Source: CAZQSL01 sp964595945
Lineage (GTDB): Bacteria; UBP15; UBA6099; JAJRTR01
DNA length: 10,204 nt
Assembly (NCBI GenBank): GCA_964595945.1
Contig: CAZQSL010000127.1
Location: 1 to 10,204, forward strand
Direction: 5' to 3'
Position numbers and translations under genes: made by a program. Below the pieces are notes generated by a model that was given only the letters and a program-made list of their open reading frames with translations, was not told where the DNA came from and did not search any database. This document shows positions 1 through 6,134 of the stretch, piece by piece (position 1 is the stretch's first letter; each line of letters opens with the position of its first letter).

Positions 1-678
1 AGATTTTGGATAAGGTCAATTATTGTAAAGCTGTTTCTGTAACAGTACACTAGTTCACCGAGCCTCACGCCCAGATTCAACAGTCCCATGAAGCAGGCGT
101 GCACATGGCTGTCGATGCCAGGAGCATTCAGTATCGCCACAAGCTCGTCATTAGTGAATGCCCGGCGTGGATTGTTCTGTTTGACCTTGTTTTTGGGAAT
201 CATGGTGATCAGCTCGTCGATCCGCGTTTTAATGTACCCCTTGTCGAACGAGAACTTCAGCACCCATTTCAGAAATCCTATAGTGAGGTTGAAGGAAGAA
301 TCGGAATAGCGCTGTCTGGTCACTGTTTGCTGTCTGCGAGTTGTCCTCGGAACAGGCTCTCGCATCCACTGCTTGAACGAATCGATCATCTCAAGCGTTA
401 TCTCATGCACCAAAATCTGAGGGCCGAACCACTTGAGGACGCAACCAGCCGCGTTTTAATACCGCGTACGCGAACTGCCGGAGAGATAACGCGTTTTCAG
501 ATATTCCTCGACCGCTTCGGCGAAAAGCGTTTGTTCGAACCCATACTGTTTCTGCTCCTTAAGCTGTTTGTCAAATCCGGCAAGAAAGCGCCCTGTTATC
601 ACCCATATGATTCATACAAAACTCGACAAGAGAAGCATCATCCATACGCACATCCAGCACAATCACCCGTGCATTCAT
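1..678 (-). pseudogene. Degenerate tyrosine recombinase (phage integrase family), 3' end beyond the window
   Basis: Reading the minus strand from ATG at 678, with a good ribosome site (GGAGG, 8 bases before the ATG), gives a 35-residue peptide that stops at TGA 573-571. One frame over, from about 593, a recombinase-like sequence begins (GRFLAGFDKQLKEQ, then FAEAVEEYLKTRYLSG), is broken by TAA at 458-456, and then continues open to the left edge. This second part has the features of an N-terminal core-binding domain (around LKWFGP and FKQWM), then the RRAFTNDELVAILNAPG segment that opens the catalytic domain, then NLGVRLGEL, in which Arg (codon 65-63) is the expected first catalytic arginine. 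The usual hydrophobic/Trp-Asp segment after that is poorly preserved. With one frameshift between about 612 and 573 plus an internal stop, it cannot make the full enzyme. The family catalyses site-specific strand exchange for phages, integrons and transposons. The His-x-x-Arg and Tyr motifs would lie outside the window. Confidence 0.78.
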
Positions 679-1081
679 AAAAACAACCTCCATCTAAATC
701 CCCCCGGTCAAAACGGAGTTCCTTACCGTTACCGCTTGTGTGGCACAGGCATGAATCCCTTCAATCGAAAGGACTGCTCACCCACAGAAATCCCGTGATA
801 CTCTGCCTTAGACCGCGTAGATATCCCAACCGAACCCAATTCGCCGTTCCATTTCGTAATGCCATCTTCCTTATTACCAATCTTCTGAGAGAATCTCTCG
901 AAAACCACGTCATCCCTATAAATACACTTGGCAGATAACTAACGACCCGCACATCACAACTTTCTGCGAACCTGGAAACAGCTCCATTCAACCCTAAACG
1001 ACCTATTCGAATCATTTTCAAACAAATGACAGCCATCTGCGTATAGTGAGTGATATGTATATGGGGTAGTATCTGTGTCAA
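679..1081. other. Gene-free interval between integrase remnant and repeat copy 1
   Basis: About 400 bases without a convincing gene. The open frames here (for example 761-1081 on the minus strand) have no ribosome site I can see, no recognisable motif and an odd composition, so I do not call them. The plus strand is C-rich and G-poor, like the region to its right. A short perfect inverted repeat (GAGAG at 887-891, CTCTC at 895-899) is present but has no T-tract. The part next to 678 must hold whatever promoter the integrase remnant once had; I could not identify one. Confidence 0.5.
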
Positions 1082-1249
1082 CTAAGGGTTTGGAAGAAAA
1101 TAAACATAGCAAGATTGCGCCGGATTTTTGGCCGTAATCAAGGCGCTTGCGAAGGAGCATACCTAAAGGTATGTAACTGAGCAGGCAACACAGAAGACGG
1201 AAAAATAAGACAAGCAAGATGCTAAGGTTATTTTGTGACAAGCCCTTAG
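1082..1249 (+). mobile_element. 168-bp MITE-like palindromic repeat, copy 1
   Basis: This 168-base unit recurs at 5850-6017 in the same orientation with 163 of 168 bases identical and no gaps (five substitutions by eye). Its ends are imperfect inverted repeats: the first 30 bases match the reverse complement of the last 30 at 24 positions, beginning CTAAGGG and ending CCCTTAG. A perfect hairpin (CATACC, TAAA, GGTATG, 1158-1173) sits exactly at the centre of the element. It encodes no transposase. Short length, terminal inverted repeats and near-identical copies in gene gaps are typical of non-autonomous miniature elements. The mobilising family cannot be named from the ends alone. It lies 25 bases beyond the stop codon of the neighbouring binding-protein gene. 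The outer bases (CTAAG left, CTTAG right) could be a diverged target duplication or part of the inverted repeat. Confidence 0.82.
1158..1173. repeat. Central hairpin of repeat copy 1
   Basis: CATACC at 1158-1163 and GGTATG at 1168-1173 form a perfect 6-bp stem with a TAAA loop. Its centre coincides with the centre of the 168-bp element. The flanking GCTTGC (1145-1150) and GCAGGC (1181-1186) could extend it in RNA with one G-U pair. Confidence 0.75.
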
Positions 1250-1274
1250 CTTTTGATGTACAAGCCGGCCTCTG

Positions 1275-2237
1275 CTACTTGCCTGTTTTTCTCTTTTTCA
1301 GATGTTCGACGTATTCTTTTTCCCATCCGAGGGTGCGGCGCATCTCGACGATCTTTTTTGTACGCTCCAGCATCGTTTCCCTGATGGGGACAAATTTGCA
1401 TTTGAACGATATGAACATGAACTGAAAGCGCTTGAAGCCCGGATTTTTGTTAGCGCCGAGGAAAACATTCGTGATCTTCGTGATGACGTCGGGGGGCACC
1501 GCAGCCTTGTTGAATACGAATACCCAGTTGAGTTCGCCTTCGGTGCAGGCGAGGGGTTTGAGTTTGACATTGGTCACCTTGCCCGTCGCGCCCTGCACGG
1601 CCACATTTTTACCGCCGCCTGCAATGTCGATGTAATTTCGGTTGGCGGTGAATACATCGATTTCTTTTTTCGCAAGTGCGTCGACAAGTGGATTGAACGG
1701 CGCATCTTCGATGAATTTCACTTTTCCGAAGAACTGTCCAACCGGCATGTTGATCGAGTTTTCGTGCATGATGAGCCGCGTCGATCTCGTGTCCACGCCA
1801 CCCCATGTCTTTCCCTTGAGCGCCGCGAGCGATGTGTATCCGTCGTCTGCTCTCACGAATATGCACTCCTCGTGGTTCACGCGGTTATTCATCGTCAGTG
1901 TGAATGCGGGTGTCATCACCGACTTGTATTTCGCGTAGTCCACCATGTATTCGCCCGACTGCACATAGGCCATTTCGCCCTGCCCGGTCCTGAATGCCGT
2001 GTAGACCATGTCCGTGATGTTCATTCCGGGCGTATAGGCGACTTCCATGTATTTCACGTCGTAGCCTGTCTGCTTGCCCATCTCCGTGCCGATGTCCGCA
2101 AGCACCTGCGAAATCGACCCGCCGGCGATCCCTTTCGCCACAATGTTGTAAAACCGGATTTTATTGTTGAAGGCCGCATGCGTCGCCGTCGCGACGACAA
2201 TTGCCGCCGCAAGCCCGATCACCCATATCTTTTTCAA
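1275..2237 (-). CDS. PhnD-like periplasmic substrate-binding protein (paralogue 1)
   Basis: Predicted 320-residue exported binding protein of the phosphate/phosphite/phosphonate (PhnD-like, type II periplasmic binding) group. Residues 1-21 form a signal peptide: MKK, a hydrophobic core, and THA-A as a likely cleavage site. The mature part starts with KIRFY (26-30), the first beta strand of the fold, followed by EMAYVQSGEY (88-97), TWGGVD (144-149), FFGKVKF (169-175), LVDALAKKEIDVF (184-196) and LNWVFVF (236-242), all typical of PhnD-like lobes. The start codon is TTG at 2237-2235, supported by GGGAGG seven bases upstream; no better ATG precedes KIRFY. It lies 88 bases downstream of a clear paralogue on the same strand and probably in the same transcript. 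Ligand unknown: the family also includes binders of other small molecules and sensor-only proteins, and no permease or ATPase gene is nearby. Confidence 0.85.
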   Translation of the reverse strand: MKKIWVIGLAAAIVVATATHAAFNNKIRFYNIVAKGIAGGSISQVLADIGTEMGKQTGYDVKYMEVAYTPGMNITDMVYTAFRTGQGEMAYVQSGEYMVDYAKYKSVMTPAFTLTMNNRVNHEECIFVRADDGYTSLAALKGKTWGGVDTRSTRLIMHENSINMPVGQFFGKVKFIEDAPFNPLVDALAKKEIDVFTANRNYIDIAGGGKNVAVQGATGKVTNVKLKPLACTEGELNWVFVFNKAAVPPDVITKITNVFLGANKNPGFKRFQFMFISFKCKFVPIRETMLERTKKIVEMRRTLGWEKEYVEHLKKRKTGK

Positions 2238-2249
2238 TTCGCGCCTCCC
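2228..2249 (-). promoter_or_regulatory. Ribosome site supporting a TTG start for binding protein 1
   Basis: On the minus strand GGGAGG is followed by CGCGAA(T) and then TTG AAA AAG ATA TGG. The strong Shine-Dalgarno match at the correct distance, directly before a standard signal-peptide N terminus (MKKIW), sets the start at the TTG codon at 2237-2235. Confidence 0.75.
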
Positions 2250-2325
2250 GTCTTCGTCTTCGTCATCCTCTATTCTACTCTCTTCGTCAGCGGCGCGCCA
2301 CAGTTTCGACAGTCGTCGCTTTTTG

Positions 2326-3309
2326 TCATTTCAGGGTATAGCCGCTCTTTTTGAGCAGTTCTCTCTTTTCCCTGTCCCAGCCTTTTGCTTTTTCGATCCT
2401 GGCAAGTTCCCTGGTGCGTGCCATGTCGGATTCGTTGTACTTGACGAATTTACCCTTGATTGCCATGAAAAGAAAACGGTAATTTTTGAAATCGGGACTC
2501 CTGTCGGCCGATGTCAGCATCTGGGTGATCATCGCCGCCTGCGCTGCCGGCACGTTTTTGCCGAAGACGAATATCCAGTTGAGCGGTCCCTTCGCGCATG
2601 CGATTTCGCGCGGCATCACCACAGTCTTCTGCCCATTACTGTCCATGACATTGCCGCTGATCGCGAGAAAATTTCTGCTCGATGAAAAACAGTCGATCTT
2701 TCCCTTCGCGAGGGCTTCCACCGCTTTTGTGATCGGTATGTCATCCATGAATTTCACTTCTTTGAAAAACTTGCTGACCGGCATGTCATAGCCCTTTTCA
2801 TCGAGCAGCACGCGCGCCATGATCGTGTCTGACCCGCCCCATGTGTAGTTTTTTGCATCCTCAAGCGTTTTGACCGGCCCATCTTTTCTGGCATACAGAC
2901 AGTAGTCGAAGCTTGATGAATTGTTGACCACCAGGATCATCGCGGGATTCATAACCTTATTGTATTTATCGAAATTGCTCGCATACTCATTGGAGTGAAT
3001 ATACGCGAAATCCGCTTTTTTGGCCTTGAACATATTATAGGTTTTTTCACTTGGGCTTTCGTCGTAATCGTACACCTCGGCGATGATGTCGAATGACATG
3101 CCGGTCTTTTGTGAAATCACTTTCGTGAAATCCGTGAGCATCTTTACGAGACCGCTGTTTTTCATCGCCGGCGACACCGGCATGTAAAACCTGATTTTTC
3201 CGGCGGCAGCTCCCTCCGCGCCAACTTTTCCCGGCGATGCCACGACGATGACTACACCCGCCGCCACTGTCATCAGCATTGCAACCAGATATTTCGACAC
3301 TGCTTTCAT
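2326..3309 (-). CDS. PhnD-like periplasmic substrate-binding protein (paralogue 2)
   Basis: Predicted 327-residue exported protein of the same PhnD-like binding-protein group as its downstream neighbour. Residues 1-31 are a signal peptide with a long hydrophobic stretch (about 8-24) and a VGA-E type cleavage region. The mature part aligns collinearly with paralogue 1: KIRFY (38-42), DFAYIHSNEY (100-109), YTWGGSD (155-161), FFKEVKF (181-187), AVEALAKGKID (196-206), LNWIFVF (243-249) and KGKFVKY (285-291). The paralogues differ widely elsewhere, so the duplication is old or the genes were recruited separately. ATG 3309 is preceded by AGAGGG nine bases upstream. It starts 37 bases after the xylulokinase stop, suggesting co-transcription with the kinase. 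It may bind a phosphorylated or oxyanion ligand for uptake or sensing, but the substrate cannot be read from the sequence and no transporter partner is present. Confidence 0.87.
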   Translation of the reverse strand: MKAVSKYLVAMLMTVAAGVVIVVASPGKVGAEGAAAGKIRFYMPVSPAMKNSGLVKMLTDFTKVISQKTGMSFDIIAEVYDYDESPSEKTYNMFKAKKADFAYIHSNEYASNFDKYNKVMNPAMILVVNNSSSFDYCLYARKDGPVKTLEDAKNYTWGGSDTIMARVLLDEKGYDMPVSKFFKEVKFMDDIPITKAVEALAKGKIDCFSSSRNFLAISGNVMDSNGQKTVVMPREIACAKGPLNWIFVFGKNVPAAQAAMITQMLTSADRSPDFKNYRFLFMAIKGKFVKYNESDMARTRELARIEKAKGWDREKRELLKKSGYTLK

Positions 3310-3331
3310 TTCGGATTTCCCTCTCTCTCAG

Positions 3332-3344
3332 GCGGCTGTGCCGC
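3332..3344. repeat. Small hairpin in the xylulokinase-to-binding-protein gap
   Basis: GCGGC and GCCGC form a perfect 5-bp stem around a TGT loop immediately after the kinase stop codon (3349-3347). No T-tract follows on the minus strand, so it is a weak candidate for attenuation or transcript processing rather than a true terminator. Confidence 0.35.
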
Positions 3345-3346
3345 TG

Positions 3347-4861
3347 TCATCGTGCGTTTCTGAATGATTCCTTCAGTCGCACATATAGCTCGCGGTAAAG
3401 CCCCTGCCGCTCCATATAAATTTCATGACGCTCCATATCCGGCATCACCCTTTGCGCGATTTTTACATTCGCATCTGCCGCCGCGGCGATGCTTTCGAAA
3501 ATACCGGCTCCCGCACCTGCGATCAGCGCGGCGCCATAAGACGGGCCTTCGTCCGACTCAAGCGTCACTACCGGTACACCGAACACATCGGCCTGCATCT
3601 GCCGCCACAATTCGCTTTTCGCTCCCCCTCCAGTCGCCCTGACTTCAGTGACTTCTCCCCCGAGCTCCCGCACTATATCGAGCCCGTCCGCAAGCGCCAG
3701 CACCACACCCTCCATCACCGCTCTCACAATATGGCCGCGCCCGTGCGAAAGCGCGAGTCCAAAAAACACACCCCTAGCATAGGGGTCCCTGTGTGGCGTA
3801 CGCTCTCCAGACAGGTATGGCAAAAACACCACCCCATCACTTCCCGGCGGCACTTCGCGCGCAAGCCCTGTCATCATATCATATATATCACGTCCGTCCG
3901 CGGCACATCCTGCCGCCTCGGCCGCGAACACAGTATCTCTCAACCACCTCATCGACATCCCTGCCGACAGCGCGACTCCCATCAGATAATAACTGCCTCG
4001 CACTGAATGATTGAAGCTGTGCACCCGCCCGCCGGGATCGACACGCAATGTATCGCTATGCGCAAACACCACCCCCGACGACCCGATGGACGACGACACA
4101 CGCCCGTCCCTCACGACTCCAGTCCCGACCGCGGCGCACGTATTGTCAGCGCCTCCGGCTATCACGGGAGTACCCTCCACAAGACCCGTCGCCACCGCCG
4201 CTTCGCGCGTCACCGCCCCACAGACATGATCCGACGCCACCACTTCCGGCATCCACTCACTTTTTATACCCAGTTCGTCAAGCAGCCAATCAATCCACTC
4301 GCAACTGTCAATATCCATCATGCACGTACCCGCGGCATCAGACACATCGACAGCCAGCCCGCCGCACATACGGTACCTCACATAATCCTTCGGCAGCAGC
4401 ACCTTGCCGATCCTGCCGAATAGCGCCGGCTCATGCCGCCGCATCCACACAAGCTTGGGCAACGTAAAACCCGCAAGCGGCGGATTACCGGTCGCCCTTA
4501 TCAAATCCGGGCCATACCGCGCCTCGATCCACTCACTTTCGCCCGCCGTCCGCTGATCACACCAGATTATCGCATCCCTGACCAGTTCCCCATGCTCATC
4601 GAGCGTCACAAGTCCATGCATCTGCCCGCTGAAACTCACGGCAGCCACATCTCCAGCCCGCACGCCACTACCCCACAAGCCCTTCATCGCCACCGTCACT
4701 CCCCGCCACCAGTCGCCCGCATCCTGCTCAGCCCAGCCAGCGCGCGGCACCTTCAGCGCATACTCCGCGAAGGCCTTGCCCGCCACGCGTCCCTTTTCGT
4801 CAACCGCCGCCACCTTGACCCCAGACGTCCCGATATCTATACCGATCATCAGATTTTTCAT
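3347..4861 (-). CDS. xylB: Xylulokinase-type FGGY carbohydrate kinase
   Basis: Predicted 504-residue FGGY-family sugar kinase, closest in motifs to D-xylulokinase, which phosphorylates D-xylulose to D-xylulose 5-phosphate for the pentose phosphate pathway. It has the phosphate-binding MIGIDIGTSGVK (5-16), the xylulokinase-type FSGQMHGLV (77-85), CDQRT (101-105), GGADNTCAAVGTG (236-248) with Asp239 as the expected catalytic base, FLPYLSGERTPHRDP (346-360) and the C-terminal ATP-site ATGGGAKSELW (409-419). Length fits the family (about 480-520). An in-frame ATG at 4933 would add 24 residues with no family counterpart; ATG 4861, just before the first beta strand, is preferred, although its ribosome site (GGGCGG) is only fair. 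It is first in a probable operon with the two binding proteins, under a promoter at 4949-4977. Other FGGY kinases (ribulokinase, L-fuculokinase) fit the QMHG motif less well. Confidence 0.9.
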   Translation of the reverse strand: MKNLMIGIDIGTSGVKVAAVDEKGRVAGKAFAEYALKVPRAGWAEQDAGDWWRGVTVAMKGLWGSGVRAGDVAAVSFSGQMHGLVTLDEHGELVRDAIIWCDQRTAGESEWIEARYGPDLIRATGNPPLAGFTLPKLVWMRRHEPALFGRIGKVLLPKDYVRYRMCGGLAVDVSDAAGTCMMDIDSCEWIDWLLDELGIKSEWMPEVVASDHVCGAVTREAAVATGLVEGTPVIAGGADNTCAAVGTGVVRDGRVSSSIGSSGVVFAHSDTLRVDPGGRVHSFNHSVRGSYYLMGVALSAGMSMRWLRDTVFAAEAAGCAADGRDIYDMMTGLAREVPPGSDGVVFLPYLSGERTPHRDPYARGVFFGLALSHGRGHIVRAVMEGVVLALADGLDIVRELGGEVTEVRATGGGAKSELWRQMQADVFGVPVVTLESDEGPSYGAALIAGAGAGIFESIAAAADANVKIAQRVMPDMERHEIYMERQGLYRELYVRLKESFRNAR

Positions 4862-4923
4862 GCGTTTTCCGCCCGCAATCATTTTCCACCCGCAACTTCT
4901 TCCCCATATCGCCAGATTCATCA

Positions 4924-4929
4924 TATAAT
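4924..4929 (+). promoter_or_regulatory. Possible -10 box for the nitrilase gene
   Basis: A perfect TATAAT lies 73 bases before the nitrilase ATG, on its strand. No good -35 hexamer stands 16-18 bases upstream, so this is a weak candidate. It would fire into the opposing xylulokinase promoter, giving overlapping face-to-face start regions. Confidence 0.3.
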
Positions 4930-4948
4930 TCAATCAGCAACGATTCAG

Positions 4949-4977
4949 ATACTATCACAGTACCCGGCGCATGCCAA
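4949..4977 (-). promoter_or_regulatory. Sigma-70 promoter for the xylulokinase operon
   Basis: On the minus strand TTGGCA (4977-4972, 5 of 6 to TTGACA) is followed by exactly 17 bases and TAGTAT (4954-4949), with TGA just before it as an extended -10. Transcription would begin near 4942, giving a leader of about 80 bases before ATG 4861. Confidence 0.55.
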
Positions 4978-5002
4978 TAAACGATCCGCCTAAACACTCA
5001 CA

Positions 5003-5845
5003 ATGGACACACCCATGAAACACACAATCGCCGCCATCCAGATGACTACCACCCCCGACCTCGAAATCAACTACCTCAAAGCCGCGGCACTCATCACCGA
5101 AGCCGCCAACCGGGGCGCCACACTCATCGGCATCCCCGAATACTGGGCGGCCATGCCCGACAGATCGACCATACCGGAAGTGATGCCAATCGCCACAGGC
5201 ACATTCATGCGCCTGCGCGCACTATGCGCATCACTCCAAATCACACTCATAGCCGGCACAGTCTTCACCCCCGGCGCCGACGGCAAACCCTCCAACACCA
5301 CACTCGTCATCGACCCCCAGGGCAACATCGCCGCATCATACAGCAAAATCCACCTCTTCGACATCGACATCCCAGGCTCCGCCGTCTACCAGGAATCCAC
5401 AATAATGTCCCCCGGCTCCACCCCCACCGTCGTAGACACACCCATCGCACCAGTCGGCCTCGCCATCTGCTACGACCTGCGATTTCCCGAACTCTTCCGC
5501 CACCTGACCCTCCATCTCGGCGCACGCATCATCTTCATCCCCGCAGCCTTCGCACTTCACACCGGCAAAGACCACTGGCTGCCACTCCTCAAGGCACGCG
5601 CCATCGAAAATCAGGTCTTCATCGCCGCACCCGCCCAATACGGCCACGCCTGCGACGGCAACACCTACTACGGCCGCTCCCTCATCATCGATCCCTGGGG
5701 CAACACCCTCGCCTCCGCCCCGGACTGCGAATGCTCCATTTTCGCCACCATCGACCTTTCCATGCAGGATTCCATACGCGCCCAACTCCCAGCGCTCGCA
5801 CATGCCCGCCCGGAGCTTTTCGCCAGCCCGGGAAAACCCCGCTAA
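5003..5845 (+). CDS. Carbon-nitrogen hydrolase, Nit1/deaminated-glutathione-amidase-like
   Basis: Predicted 280-residue cytoplasmic amidase of the nitrilase superfamily. The Glu-Lys-Cys triad is visible: Glu46 in GIPEYW, Lys115 in YSKIHLFDID, and Cys156 in GLAICYDLRFPELFR. The C-terminal parts FALHTGKDHWLPLLKARAIE and QVFIAAPAQYG, then DPWGNTLA, resemble Nit1/Nlp proteins, which in studied members hydrolyse deaminated glutathione as a metabolite-repair step; an omega-amidase role is the main alternative. The length is normal for the family. Start ATG 5003 is used; ATG 5015 is equally possible and neither has a clear Shine-Dalgarno. The coding strand is very C-rich at wobble positions, the reverse of the xylulokinase gene beside it, which matches the local replication-strand skew. 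It is transcribed away from xylB, and a 168-bp repeat begins five bases after its stop codon. Confidence 0.88.
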   Translation: MDTPMKHTIAAIQMTTTPDLEINYLKAAALITEAANRGATLIGIPEYWAAMPDRSTIPEVMPIATGTFMRLRALCASLQITLIAGTVFTPGADGKPSNTTLVIDPQGNIAASYSKIHLFDIDIPGSAVYQESTIMSPGSTPTVVDTPIAPVGLAICYDLRFPELFRHLTLHLGARIIFIPAAFALHTGKDHWLPLLKARAIENQVFIAAPAQYGHACDGNTYYGRSLIIDPWGNTLASAPDCECSIFATIDLSMQDSIRAQLPALAHARPELFASPGKPR

Positions 5846-5849
5846 TCCT

Positions 5850-6017
5850 CTTAGGGTTTGGAAGAAAATAAACATAGCAAGATTGCGCCGTATTTTTGGC
5901 CGCAATCAAGGCGCTTGCGAAGGAGCATACCTAAAGGTATGTAACTGAGCAGGCAACACAGAAGACGGAAAATAAAGACAAGCAAGATGCTAAGGTTATT
6001 TTGTGACAAGCCCTTAG
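5850..6017 (+). mobile_element. 168-bp MITE-like palindromic repeat, copy 2
   Basis: Same length and orientation as the copy at 1082-1249, with five substitutions. It starts four bases past the nitrilase stop and lies between that gene and the converging HAD gene. CTTAG occurs at both extreme ends (5850-5854 and 6013-6017) as a direct repeat and may be a 5-bp target duplication, though it overlaps the inverted-repeat tips. The central hairpin CATACC-TAAA-GGTATG is at 5926-5941, again at the exact midpoint. If transcribed, the palindromic fold could shape the 3' end of the nitrilase mRNA. Confidence 0.82.
5926..5941. repeat. Central hairpin of repeat copy 2
   Basis: CATACC (5926-5931), loop TAAA, GGTATG (5936-5941): identical to the central hairpin in copy 1 and placed at the midpoint of the 168-bp element. 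Confidence 0.75.
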
Positions 6018-6134
6018 GCCCCAGGGATAAGGGCAAACTGCTGTGTGCCGGAGTATTGTGTTTTCGCATGTCGAATACGGAGATACGTATCAAGACAACA
6101 TGGCGCGGCAGTTGATTCCTGATATGTCCCGGGA

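Noticed and set aside
99..680. 193-codon plus-strand open frame over the left edge
   Set aside because: It lies antisense to the integrase remnant, has no recognisable motif, and the minus strand gives clear tyrosine-recombinase features.
679..1081. tRNA or attachment site next to the integrase remnant
   Set aside because: No cloverleaf, T-loop or acceptor pairing was found in this interval, and no direct repeat resembling an att core.
954..1241. Hydrophobic minus-strand peptide shared by both repeats (also 5851-6093)
   Set aside because: The similarity follows from the repeat's identity. The start is TTG or lies in different flanks, there is no ribosome site at a shared position, and the frame ends outside the element differently in each copy.
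1302..2354. 350-codon plus-strand open frame
   Set aside because: Antisense shadow of the first binding-protein gene; rich in His/Arg/Val runs with no domain, whereas the minus strand has a signal peptide, a ribosome site and a family match.
5846..6134. Replication origin at the skew change
   Set aside because: No DnaA-box cluster (TTATCCACA type), no AT-rich unwinding stretch and no dnaA, parB or gid gene nearby, so it is reported only as a skew junction.
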